From assembly GCF_001463745.1 (NCBI RefSeq), contig NZ_BBWJ01000026.1, positions 1 through 64,000 on the forward strand: a stretch of DNA of 64,000 bases. Direction: 5' to 3'. This DNA is from Aureimonas sp. AU22 (lineage in GTDB: Bacteria; Pseudomonadota; Alphaproteobacteria; Rhizobiales; Rhizobiaceae). This document shows, piece by piece, positions 1 to 7,735 of the stretch (the first letter of the stretch is position 1; the number at the start of each line of letters is the position of its first letter). The translations under genes and the position numbers were made by a program. The notes under the pieces are model-generated. The model saw only the letters and a program-made list of their open reading frames with translations. It ran no database searches and was not told where the DNA came from.

Positions 1-853
1 CGACGGTGACGGTCGCCCCGCCGTATTCGACGCCGCGCACCTCGCCGGTGAGGGAGCGGGCATCCGGGGCGCCCTCGCCGATCCGCACGCGGTCGGCGCG
101 CACCGAGACCGGGCGGCCGTCGACATGAAGCACGTTGTGGCCGCCCATGAAGCGGGCGACGAAGCCGGTGGCGGGGCGGTGGAAGACGTCCTGCGGCGAC
201 CCCGCCTGCTCGATGCGGCCGTCCTTCATGATCACCACGAGATCGGCGAGCGCCATCGCCTCGTCCTGGCCGTGGGTGACGTGGAGGAACGAGATGCCGA
301 GCTCGCGCTGGAGGCGCTTCAGCTCGGTGCGCACGCGAAGCCGTAGGAACGGGTCGAGGGCGGAGAGCGGCTCGTCGAGAAGGAGGATGCCGGGGTCGGT
401 GACGAGGGCTCTGGCGAGCGCCACGCGCTGCTGCTGGCCCCCCGAGAGCTGCGCCGGCATGCGCGTCTCGAAGCGCGTGAGATCGACGAGCTCCATCACG
501 GCCCGCGCCTTGCGGGTGCGCTCGTCCTTGGATGCGCCCTTCATCTTCAGGGAGAAGGCGACGTTGTCGAGGACGGTGAGATGGGGAAACAGCGCGTAGG
601 ACTGGAACATCATCGCCGTGCCGCGCCGGGCGGGGGCGAGATCCGTGACGTTGTGGGCGCCGAGGATGATGTCGCCGCCCGACACGCTCTCGTGGCCGGC
701 GATCATGCGCATGGTGGAGGACTTGCCGCAGCCCGAAGGCCCGAGGAAGCAGCAATAGGTGCCGGCCGGCACGCGCAGGTCGATCGCGTCCACCGCCACC
801 GTCGCGCCGTAGCGCTTGGTCAGCTTGACGAGTTCGAGGTCACCAGGGGCCAT
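1..853 (-). CDS. ABC transporter ATP-binding protein, PotA/UgpC-like (3' end cut by window)
   Basis: Cytoplasmic ATPase of an ABC importer, closest in layout to the spermidine/putrescine (PotA) and other CUT1/Fe3+-type importers. Reading from the ATG at 853 gives 284 codons with Walker A GPSGCGKSS (about residue 38), signature LSGGQQQRVA (about 137), Walker B ILLLDEP, a D-loop SALD and H-loop region HVTHGQDEA. After about residue 235 a TOBE-type regulatory segment begins and the gene leaves the window before its stop. The rest of the transporter must lie to the left. The gene is divergent from the GntR regulator at 1127, which makes that regulator a plausible controller. Substrate cannot be read from the ATPase alone; polyamine is one possibility. 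Confidence 0.9.
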   Translation of the reverse strand, partial: MAPGDLELVKLTKRYGATVAVDAIDLRVPAGTYCCFLGPSGCGKSSTMRMIAGHESVSGGDIILGAHNVTDLAPARRGTAMMFQSYALFPHLTVLDNVAFSLKMKGASKDERTRKARAVMELVDLTRFETRMPAQLSGGQQQRVALARALVTDPGILLLDEPLSALDPFLRLRVRTELKRLQRELGISFLHVTHGQDEAMALADLVVIMKDGRIEQAGSPQDVFHRPATGFVARFMGGHNVLHVDGRPVSVRADRVRIGEGAPDARSLTGEVRGVEYGGATVTV

Positions 854-1016
854 GCGTCCGTCTCCACTCCGCCTGGGAAGGAGAAAGCAGGAAGCGTGCC
901 ACACCGGAAAACCGCTTGAGAGAGGCGATGACCTCCGGCCTCCGGCCCTCGGGGGTGGACGCAGCCTTGGAGCGAATGCACAGCAAGGATGCGACGGCCG
1001 TCGCCGACTGCCTAAG

Positions 1017-1026
1017 TTGTACACAA
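1017..1026. promoter_or_regulatory. candidate GntR/FCD operator
   Basis: TTGTACACAA is a TTGT-N2-ACAA dyad, followed nine bases after its last ACAA by a second TTGTA half. FCD-type GntR proteins commonly bind TTGTATACAA-like dyads. It sits between the ABC gene and the GntR gene, about 100 bp before the GTG start. Pattern match only. Confidence 0.35.
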
Positions 1027-1126
1027 TCCTTGTATGCGATCGTCACCGCGGCGGGTGGCGTCGCATGGCATTGTTCATGCAAGACGAGACGCGCGACCGA
1101 CGGTCGCCCCGTTGCGGAGATGATGC

Positions 1127-1831
1127 GTGCCGTCCGACCCCGTCCCGGACCATGGGAATGCCGCTTCCTGGCAGCCGATCTACGATGGCGTCCTGAACGC
1201 GATCGCGCGGCACCGGCTGGGGCCCGGTGCCAAGCTCGTGGAAGAGGAGATCGCCGACATCTACGGCATCAGTCGCACGGTCGTGCGCGCGGCGCTCCAG
1301 GCATTGGCGCGCGACGGCGTCGTGGTTCTCCAGCGCAACAAGGGGGCTCGCGTCGCTCATCCGACGCCGGACGAGGCGCGCGAGATCTTCGAGGCGCGGG
1401 CCGTGGTCGAGCCGCCGCTTGCGGCCTTGGCCGCAACGCGCATGCGGCCCGAGGACGCGCGGATGCTGCGCAGGTCGATCGAGGCCGAGCACGGCGCCTG
1501 GCATGCCGACAATCCGCGCGAGGCCGTCTATCACTCCGCCGATTTCCACCGGCAGATCGCGCGCATGTCGGGGCAGGGCGTGCTGGCCGCGATCGTCGAC
1601 GGCCTCCTGTCCCGCTCCTCGCTGGTGATCGCGCTCTACTGGCGCCAGCCGGCGACGCTCTGCGACAACGCCGCTCATCGAGCGCTTCTCGATGCCCTGT
1701 CCCAAGGGGAGCGCGCACGCGCGTCCGATCTCATGCGAAGCCATGTCGAGGCGCTGCTGGCGGGCCTCGATCTCTTCGCCGCGCCGTCATACCCGTCGAA
1801 CCTCGCCAGCACCCTGAGACCGGGCGCCTGA
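1127..1831 (+). CDS. GntR-family transcriptional regulator, FCD subfamily
   Basis: DNA-binding regulator of 234 residues. Residues about 15-80 form the winged helix (LVEEEIADIYGISRTVVRAA is the recognition region) and residues about 90-220 form the all-helical FCD effector domain, with the metal-ligand type pattern D/H spread over ADFHRQIA, DNAAHRALL and RSHVEALL. The GTG start is chosen because GGAGA lies 7 bases upstream and the HTH begins soon after. It is divergent from the PotA-like ABC gene and probably controls it, or itself; the ligand is likely a small organic acid or amine but is not readable from sequence. No neighbour on the plus strand is close enough to form an operon. Confidence 0.88.
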   Translation: MPSDPVPDHGNAASWQPIYDGVLNAIARHRLGPGAKLVEEEIADIYGISRTVVRAALQALARDGVVVLQRNKGARVAHPTPDEAREIFEARAVVEPPLAALAATRMRPEDARMLRRSIEAEHGAWHADNPREAVYHSADFHRQIARMSGQGVLAAIVDGLLSRSSLVIALYWRQPATLCDNAAHRALLDALSQGERARASDLMRSHVEALLAGLDLFAAPSYPSNLASTLRPGA

Positions 1832-2057
1832 CGGGGCGAGGCGGCTTGGCGGGCGACCGCCTGTCGGCGGGGCTCGCCCTGTCCCGGCCATCGCCGCTCC
1901 CCGGCACGTTCGATCCGGGCGACGGCGTCCCGGCGGGCGCGAGAAGCGCCGTGTCCTCGACCTCTGCGCCGGTGCATGGCGGCTGCCAGAGACCCGGCCA
2001 TGCACGGGAACCAGGTCCGTGGACGGCGGCGAAAGCCTCCCTGCCGGGTGGCCGCCT

Positions 2058-2816
2058 TCAAAGGAGCCGGTAATGGGCGGCCCTTGCGATGAGTTGGGCC
2101 CTGTTGCGGGCGCCGAGCTTCCGGGCCGCCGCGTTGAGATGCATGGTCACGGTCGGCACCGAGCGGCTGAGCTTTCCGGAGATGTCCTTGGCGGACAGGC
2201 CGTCGGCGGAGAAGCGCAGGCATTCTCGCTCGCGCGGCGTCAGATGCACGGCGCGCGAGCGGCGCTCGCCTTCGCCGAAGAGGGGCTCCACGCCCGCATG
2301 CAGCGCATGGGCGAGAAGGGTGAAATCGCCGAGCAGCCGTGCGCCCTCCCGATGGAAGTCGTCCCGCGCGTCGTAGCGGATGCCCGTGACGGTCGCGCAG
2401 TCGCCCGACCGGCCATGGATCGGCACCGTCACGCCGCAGGTGATCGCCATGTCGTGGACATAGCTCACCACGGGTTCGTGGCGCTTCTCGAGCGCGGGGT
2501 TCAGCACCGTCCGCCCGTCCCGGCGATAGCTCCACACGAAGGGTCGCGAGCTGTTCAGCGCCAGATGCTGCACGGGATCGATCTGATAGAAGCCGTTCGT
2601 CGACCAGAGTTCGACCATGTCGAGCGGGACGTCGCGCATGCCGAAGAACGACGGGGTGATCAGTTCGCCGTCGTGCGTGTAGGCGACCGGCGCATAATCG
2701 TAGATCAGGGCGCCCAGTCCGAGCGCGTCCATCGCGGCACGGGCGACGTCCAGCTTGCCGTCGATCGTCGCGGCATCGCCCAGCGCGTCGTCCAAGTCCC
2801 AGGCATCCCAAGCCAT
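2058..2816 (-). CDS. LuxR-family regulator with autoinducer-binding-type domain, plant-signal 'solo' type
   Basis: Transcription factor of 252 residues: signal-binding domain about 15-170, LuxR helix-turn-helix about 190-250 (LTPRERECLRFSADGLSAKD). AHL receptors keep W57, Y61, D70, P71 and W85 (TraR numbering). Here D80, P81 and W95 match D70, P71 and W85, but the residues 13 and 9 before the Asp are Met67 and Trp71 instead of Trp and Tyr. That W-to-M and Y-to-W pair is the published signature of the plant-associated LuxR solos (OryR, PsoR, XccR, NesR, PipR). No luxI-type synthase is in the window. The gene is divergent from a proline iminopeptidase and a peptide ABC transporter, the same partners as in PipR loci. 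Function as a plant-compound sensor is inference from these features. Confidence 0.9.
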   Translation of the reverse strand: MAWDAWDLDDALGDAATIDGKLDVARAAMDALGLGALIYDYAPVAYTHDGELITPSFFGMRDVPLDMVELWSTNGFYQIDPVQHLALNSSRPFVWSYRRDGRTVLNPALEKRHEPVVSYVHDMAITCGVTVPIHGRSGDCATVTGIRYDARDDFHREGARLLGDFTLLAHALHAGVEPLFGEGERRSRAVHLTPRERECLRFSADGLSAKDISGKLSRSVPTVTMHLNAAARKLGARNRAQLIARAAHYRLL

Positions 2817-2836
2817 CGCGGCCGTCCACCACTGCC

Positions 2837-2854
2837 GAACATTGAGGCATGTTC
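2837..2854. promoter_or_regulatory. candidate lux-box-like operator between luxR-type gene and pip
   Basis: GAACAT-TGAGGC-ATGTTC is a perfect 6-bp dyad spaced by 6 bp, 18 bp in all, the size of a LuxR-family site. It lies 20 bp upstream of the regulator's ATG and about 125 bp upstream of the pip start, so it could serve both. A second, wider inverted repeat GTTTTG-N16-CAAAAC sits at 2901-2928, nearer pip. The assignment to this LuxR protein is inference. Confidence 0.45.
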
Positions 2855-2977
2855 ACATCTTGTGCGATCGCGGGCAAGCGGGCAGGCTCGGACCCTGGTA
2901 GTTTTGATAGCTTTCGCGCGACCAAAACGCTGTCCTACTCTCGACGCCGGGCAACCGTGGCAAGGCGACAAGCAAGC

Positions 2978-3895
2978 ATGTGGCGTGAGATCGAACCGGA
3001 CGAAACCCGCAGCGTCGAGGTCGAGGGAGGCCGCGTCGTCACCTATTCCTTCGGCGAGGGCGACGACACGGTCCTCCTTCTCAACGGCGGGCCGGGACTG
3101 CCCTGCGACTACCTGCGCGACTCCCATTCGTGCCTCGTGGATCACGGCTACCGGGTCGTCGCCTTCGACCAGCTCGGCACCGGGCGGTCCGACCGGCCGA
3201 CGGATCCGGCGCTCTGGACGATCACCCGCTATGTCGGCGAGGTCGAGGCCGTGCGGCAGGCGCTGGGCCTCGGGCCGGTCCATCTGATCGGCCAATCCTG
3301 GGGCGGCTGGCTGTCGGTGGAATACGCGCTGACCCATCCGGCGGGGCTGCGGACGCTAGTCCTGGAGAACACCGCCGCCGACATTCCGCATCTCGTCGGC
3401 GAACTCGGTCGCCTGCGCGAGGCGCTCGGCTCGGAGACCGTGGCCATGATGCAGCGCCACGAGGCGGAAGGGACGCTCGCTCATCCGGAGTATCAGGCCG
3501 CGATCACGCTCCTGAACCACCGGCATGTCTGCCGCCTGTCCGAATGGCCCGCGCCCGTGCGCCGTTCCCTGGATGACTGGAACATGGGCCCTTACGAGAC
3601 GATCCAGGGCCCGAACGAGTTCACCTACACCGGCAATCTCAAGGACTGGAACCGCATCCCCGACATGCACGCGATCAAGGTTCCGACCCTGATCACGGTG
3701 GGCCAGCACGACGAGCTGACGCCGGCTTGCGCCATGCGCATGAAGCTCGCCCTGCCCGACGCCGAACTGCGCGTCTTTCCCAATTCCAGCCACATGCCCT
3801 TCTTCGAGGAGCCCGACGCCTTCTTCCCCGTCCTTCTGGATTTCCTCCGGCGCCGTGGGGGACGCCGGGCCGCGCCGATGGCGGGAGCCGCCTGA
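2978..3895 (+). CDS. pip: proline iminopeptidase-family alpha/beta hydrolase (peptidase S33)
   Basis: Predicted cytoplasmic serine hydrolase of 305 residues that would release N-terminal proline or hydrolyse an amide of similar shape. The oxyanion motif NGGPGLP is near residue 29, the nucleophile elbow GQSWGGW near 107, the acid in GQHDELTP and the catalytic His in NSSHMPFFE. The frame is open 43 codons further upstream, but that extension has no domain character, so the ATG at 2978 before WREIEPDE is preferred. It is followed after 9 bp by the peptide ABC permease, so it leads the transporter operon, and is divergent from the LuxR-type regulator. In PipR-type loci this enzyme is the regulated target. 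Its true substrate may be a plant-derived amide rather than a peptide. Confidence 0.85.
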   Translation: MWREIEPDETRSVEVEGGRVVTYSFGEGDDTVLLLNGGPGLPCDYLRDSHSCLVDHGYRVVAFDQLGTGRSDRPTDPALWTITRYVGEVEAVRQALGLGPVHLIGQSWGGWLSVEYALTHPAGLRTLVLENTAADIPHLVGELGRLREALGSETVAMMQRHEAEGTLAHPEYQAAITLLNHRHVCRLSEWPAPVRRSLDDWNMGPYETIQGPNEFTYTGNLKDWNRIPDMHAIKVPTLITVGQHDELTPACAMRMKLALPDAELRVFPNSSHMPFFEEPDAFFPVLLDFLRRRGGRRAAPMAGAA

Positions 3896-3904
3896 GGCCG
3901 CTCC

Positions 3905-4843
3905 ATGCACCGCTATCGCTTCGTCCTGTCGCGCCCCTTCCAGTTCATTCCGGTGCTTCTCGGCATCAGCCTCGTCACCTTCGTGCTGGTGCGCGCGATC
4001 CCCGGCGATCCCGCCCGGTTGATCCTCGGCACGCGGGCGACGCCGCAGGCGCTGGAACGCGTGCGCGCGCAGTTCGGCCTCGATGAGCCGCTCTGGCTCC
4101 AGTATCTCTACTTCCTGCGCAACCTCGGGCGCGGCGAGATGGGCCGCTCGATCCTCTACAAGGTCGACGTGCTCGATCTCATTCTCGGGCGCCTGGAGCC
4201 GACGCTGGTCCTCGTGGCGGGTTCGGTCGCGCTGTCGCTCCTCATCTGCGTTCCCCTGGCGATGCTGGCCGCCCGGAGGCAGGGCACGGCGACAGACGGC
4301 GGCGTGCGCCTCGCCTCGACGCTCGGCCTCGGCCTGCCGAACTTCTGGCTGGCCATCATGCTGATCATCCTGTTTTCGGTGACGCTCGGCTGGTTCCCGG
4401 TCTCCGGCTACGGCGACACGCTGGCCGCGAAGCTGCACCACATGGCGCTGCCCTGGCTGACGGTGGCGCTCTCGCTCTCGGCGGTGCTCACCCGCCAGCT
4501 GCGCGCCTCGCTGATCGCCGAGATGCGGTCCGACGTCGCCCTTGCGGCGCGCGCCCGCGGTCTGCCCGAGCGCACCATCTTCCGCCGCCATGTCCTGCCC
4601 AACTCGATCCTGCCGACGCTCAATCTCCTGGCCGTCAACATCGGGTGGCTGATCGGGGGAACGGTGGTGGTGGAGCAGGTCTTCGCCATCCCGGGCATGG
4701 GGCAGCTGCTGGTGCGGGCGATCTTCTCGCGCGACTACATGGTGGTGCAGGGCGTCGCGATGGTGTTCGCCGTCGCGACGGTGCTGGTGAACTTCCTGGC
4801 CGACATCCTCACCGTCACGGCCGACCCGCGGGTGCGCCTGTGA
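3905..4843 (+). CDS. peptide ABC transporter permease, DppB-like
   Basis: Inner-membrane permease of 312 residues with about six membrane spans. The N-terminus has the typical LVTFVLVRAIPGDPA segment of DppB/OppB proteins followed by a periplasmic loop. The cytoplasmic EAA-like loop that docks the ATPase is ARARGLPERTIFRRHVLPNS (about residue 215). The gene is the first transporter gene after pip and its stop overlaps the GTG of the next permease. Substrate by family: di- or oligopeptides, or opine-like compounds. Confidence 0.9.
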   Translation: MHRYRFVLSRPFQFIPVLLGISLVTFVLVRAIPGDPARLILGTRATPQALERVRAQFGLDEPLWLQYLYFLRNLGRGEMGRSILYKVDVLDLILGRLEPTLVLVAGSVALSLLICVPLAMLAARRQGTATDGGVRLASTLGLGLPNFWLAIMLIILFSVTLGWFPVSGYGDTLAAKLHHMALPWLTVALSLSAVLTRQLRASLIAEMRSDVALAARARGLPERTIFRRHVLPNSILPTLNLLAVNIGWLIGGTVVVEQVFAIPGMGQLLVRAIFSRDYMVVQGVAMVFAVATVLVNFLADILTVTADPRVRL

Positions 4844-5700
4844 GCGCGCTTCCCGTCTCGCCTCCGGCGGCGGCACCGCCCCTGGCGCGGCGCTCCGGGG
4901 CGCTGCCGCTGCCGCTTGTCGTCGGGCTCGCGATGCTCGCCGCCTTCCTGCTTCTGGCGCTCCTCGCCCCCGTCGTCGCGCCCTACGACCCGATCTTCCA
5001 GGACGCGGCCGCACGCCTTGCCCCGCCATCGCGCGCCCATCCTTTCGGCACCGACAACTACGGCCGCGACATTCTCTCGCGCATCATCTGGGGCACGCGC
5101 ATCGACCTGCAGCTCGCCGTCCTCGGCGTCGTCTTCCCGTTTCTCATCGGTACCGCGGTGGGCACCGTGTCCGGCTATTTCGGCGGGATCGTCGACGGCA
5201 TCTTCATGCGCATCGTCGACGTCGTCCTGGCCTTCCCGTTCCTCGTGCTGATGCTCTCGGTGATCACGATCCTCGGGCCCGGCCTCCATAGCTTCTTCAT
5301 CGCCATGGCGCTCGTCGGCTGGGTGTCCTACGCCCGGCTCGTGCGGGCCCAGATCCTGGTCCTCAAGGGGAGCGACTTCGCGCTCGCCGCCCGCTCGCTC
5401 GGCTTCTCCCACGCCCGCATCATGTTCCGCCACCTCCTGCCCAACGCGCTGACGGCCTCCGTCGTGTTCGCGATGTCGGACTGCGTCCTCGTGCTCCTGT
5501 CGGGCGCGGCGATCTCCTATCTCGGTCTCGGCGTGCAGCCACCGGCGGCCGAGTGGGGCATCATGGTCGCGGAAGGCCAGGGCTTCCTGGCCCGCGCCTG
5601 GTGGATATCGGCGTTTCCCGGCCTTGCGATCGTGGTCCTCGCCTTCGGCTTCAGCCTCGTCGCGGACGGGCTCGGCGACCTTCTGGGGCAACGCGCATGA
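4840..5700 (+). CDS. peptide ABC transporter permease, DppC-like
   Basis: Second permease, 286 residues, with an N-terminal cytoplasmic stretch, a first span around FLLLALLAPVVAPYDP, the conserved HPFGTDNYGRDILSR loop and an EAA loop ARSLGFSHARIMFRHLLPNA. The frame is open further upstream, but the GTG at 4840 overlapping the DppB stop (GTGA) fits the family length and the coupling seen at every junction of this operon. Forms the transmembrane channel with the DppB-like protein. Confidence 0.9.
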   Translation: MSALPVSPPAAAPPLARRSGALPLPLVVGLAMLAAFLLLALLAPVVAPYDPIFQDAAARLAPPSRAHPFGTDNYGRDILSRIIWGTRIDLQLAVLGVVFPFLIGTAVGTVSGYFGGIVDGIFMRIVDVVLAFPFLVLMLSVITILGPGLHSFFIAMALVGWVSYARLVRAQILVLKGSDFALAARSLGFSHARIMFRHLLPNALTASVVFAMSDCVLVLLSGAAISYLGLGVQPPAAEWGIMVAEGQGFLARAWWISAFPGLAIVVLAFGFSLVADGLGDLLGQRA

Positions 5701-6692
5701 GCGCGGCCGGCGTCGATGCCCTGGAGGTGGCGGGGCTGACGGTGCGCGCCGACGGCGCCTTCGGCGAGCGCCGGATCGTGGACGACCTGTCCTTCCGCCT
5801 CGGGCACGGCGAGATCCTCGGGCTCGTCGGCGAGAGCGGATCGGGAAAGACGGTCGCCTGCCGGGCCCTGATGCGCCTCCTGCCGCCGTCGCTCGCCGTC
5901 TCGGCCAACGCGATCCGTCTCCATGGGCGCGAGATCTCGGGGCTGGGGGACGCCGAGTTCGCGCCGTTGCGGGGCCGCGAGATCGGCATGGTGTTCCAGA
6001 ACCCGGCAAGCCATCTCGACCCCGTGATGCGGATCGGCGAGCAGATCGCCGAGACCGTGCGCCTGACGCGGCGTCTCGGTCGGCGCGAGGCGGAGGCCGA
6101 GAGCGTCGAGCTCCTGCGCCAGGTCGGCATCCCCGATCCCGTGCGCCGCGCGCGCGCCTTCCCGCACGAGTTCTCGGGCGGCATGCGGCAGCGCGCGATG
6201 ATCGCGGTGGCGCTCGCCTCCGACCCGAACGTCCTGATCGCCGACGAGCCCACCACCGCGCTCGACGTCACGGTTCAGGCGCAGATCCTGCGCCTCCTCC
6301 TCGACCTTCGCGACCGTCGCGGACTGGCGATCATCTTCATCACGCACGACCTCGGCGTGGTGTCGCAGCTCTGCGACCGGATCGCCGTACTCTATGCCGG
6401 CCGCCTCTGCGAGATCGGCGCCAAGCGCGATGTCCTCGCGACGCCGCGCCATCCCTATGCCGCGGGGCTCGTCGATTGCCAGCCCGCCCACAGCGCCGGG
6501 GCGCGGCGCCTGCGCACCATCGAGGGACAGCCGCCGGGCGTCGGTGAGATGCCGCCGGGCTGCCGCTTCCATCCGCGCTGTCCGAACGCCGCCGGCGACT
6601 GCCGCAGCCACCAGCCACCTCTGGTCGCGATGGGGCCGCAGCGCTGGGCCGCGTGCCATCATCCGCTCGGCTCCGCGAGGGGCGCGGCATGA
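5697..6692 (+). CDS. peptide ABC transporter ATP-binding protein, DppD-like
   Basis: ATPase of 331 residues. Walker A GESGSGKT, signature FSGGMRQRAMIA, Walker B VLIADEPTTALD and switch His in FITHDLGVV are all present. The C-terminus carries the oligopeptide-transporter extension with the cysteine cluster GCRFHPRCPNA...C, which in this family can bind an Fe-S cluster. ATG overlaps the preceding stop (ATGA). Partners with the DppF-like ATPase that follows. Confidence 0.92.
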   Translation: MSAAGVDALEVAGLTVRADGAFGERRIVDDLSFRLGHGEILGLVGESGSGKTVACRALMRLLPPSLAVSANAIRLHGREISGLGDAEFAPLRGREIGMVFQNPASHLDPVMRIGEQIAETVRLTRRLGRREAEAESVELLRQVGIPDPVRRARAFPHEFSGGMRQRAMIAVALASDPNVLIADEPTTALDVTVQAQILRLLLDLRDRRGLAIIFITHDLGVVSQLCDRIAVLYAGRLCEIGAKRDVLATPRHPYAAGLVDCQPAHSAGARRLRTIEGQPPGVGEMPPGCRFHPRCPNAAGDCRSHQPPLVAMGPQRWAACHHPLGSARGAA

Positions 6693-7735
6693 GCGCGCCC
6701 GACATCATCCTCGAGGCCGACGACGTGGTGGTGCGCTTTCCCGGACCCGGCGCGGGGCCGTTCGGCCTCCGGCGTCGCCACGTCCAGGCCGTGAACGGCG
6801 TCTCGCTCCAGGTGCGGCGCGGCGAGACGATCGGCATCGTCGGCGAATCGGGATCGGGCAAGTCGACGCTCGGCCGTGCGCTGCTCGGGCTCGAGCCGAT
6901 CGCGGCAGGCCATGTCGTGCTCGACGGGCTCGCCGTGTCCGAGGGCCGCCGTGCAGACGTCAGGGCCCTGCGCCGGCGCACGGCCATGGTATTCCAGGAT
7001 CCCGCCAACTCGTTGAACCCGCGACGGACCGTCGGCGACACGCTGGCCGAAGTCCTGCGGGTGCACGGAAAGGCGGAGCGCGGAAGGACGGACCGCCGCG
7101 TCGGCGAGCTCCTGGCGATGGTGGGCCTCGATCCGGCGCTCGCCGGCCGACGCCCGGCCGCCCTTTCGGGCGGTCAGTGCCAGCGCGTCGGGATCGCGCG
7201 TGCGCTCGCGGTCGAGCCCCGCCTCGTGATCGCCGACGAATGCGTCGCCGCGCTCGACGTGTCGATACAGGGACAGGTCATCAACCTTTTCCTCGACCTG
7301 AAGGAGCAGATCGGCCTGACGCTGATCTTCATTGCGCACGACCTCGCCATCGTGCGGCGGCTCTGCGACCGCGTCGCGGTCATGTATCTCGGGCGGATCG
7401 TCGAGGAAGGGCCGACCGAGCGCGTGTTCCGCCAGCCGCGCCACCCCTACACGATGGCGCTGATCGCCTCGATCCCGGAGATCGACCCCGACCTCGCGTT
7501 GCCGCTGGCCCCGATGGTCGGCGAGCCGCCGAGCCCGCTCGAGCCGCCGCCCGGCTGCGCTTTCCACCCGCGCTGCGTCTTCGCGCAGGAGACGTGCCGC
7601 TCCGGTCCGCCTCCGGTTCTGCGCCGCGCCGACGACCACGGCTGGGCTTGCATCCTCGAGCCCGGCGCGCTCGCCGCACCGCTTTCCGACCTCCCACCCC
7701 TTCCTGTCCCCACCGAACGCGAGGCTTTCCCATGA
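6689..7735 (+). CDS. peptide ABC transporter ATP-binding protein, DppF-like
   Basis: Second ATPase, 348 residues, with Walker A GESGSGKST, Q-loop MVFQDPANSLNPR, signature LSGGQCQRVGIA, Walker B LVIADECVAALD and His in FIAHDLAIV. The Walker B region reads DEC rather than DEP, a mild variation. The same C-terminal oligopeptide extension with GCAFHPRC is present. The start at 6689 overlaps the DppD stop by 4 bp; an earlier in-frame ATG would extend it without family support. Confidence 0.92.
   Translation: MSAPDIILEADDVVVRFPGPGAGPFGLRRRHVQAVNGVSLQVRRGETIGIVGESGSGKSTLGRALLGLEPIAAGHVVLDGLAVSEGRRADVRALRRRTAMVFQDPANSLNPRRTVGDTLAEVLRVHGKAERGRTDRRVGELLAMVGLDPALAGRRPAALSGGQCQRVGIARALAVEPRLVIADECVAALDVSIQGQVINLFLDLKEQIGLTLIFIAHDLAIVRRLCDRVAVMYLGRIVEEGPTERVFRQPRHPYTMALIASIPEIDPDLALPLAPMVGEPPSPLEPPPGCAFHPRCVFAQETCRSGPPPVLRRADDHGWACILEPGALAAPLSDLPPLPVPTEREAFP

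Noticed and set aside
1043-1744. A 233-codon minus-strand frame opposite the GntR gene
   Set aside because: Antisense shadow; the plus strand shows a full HTH-FCD protein with a ribosome site.
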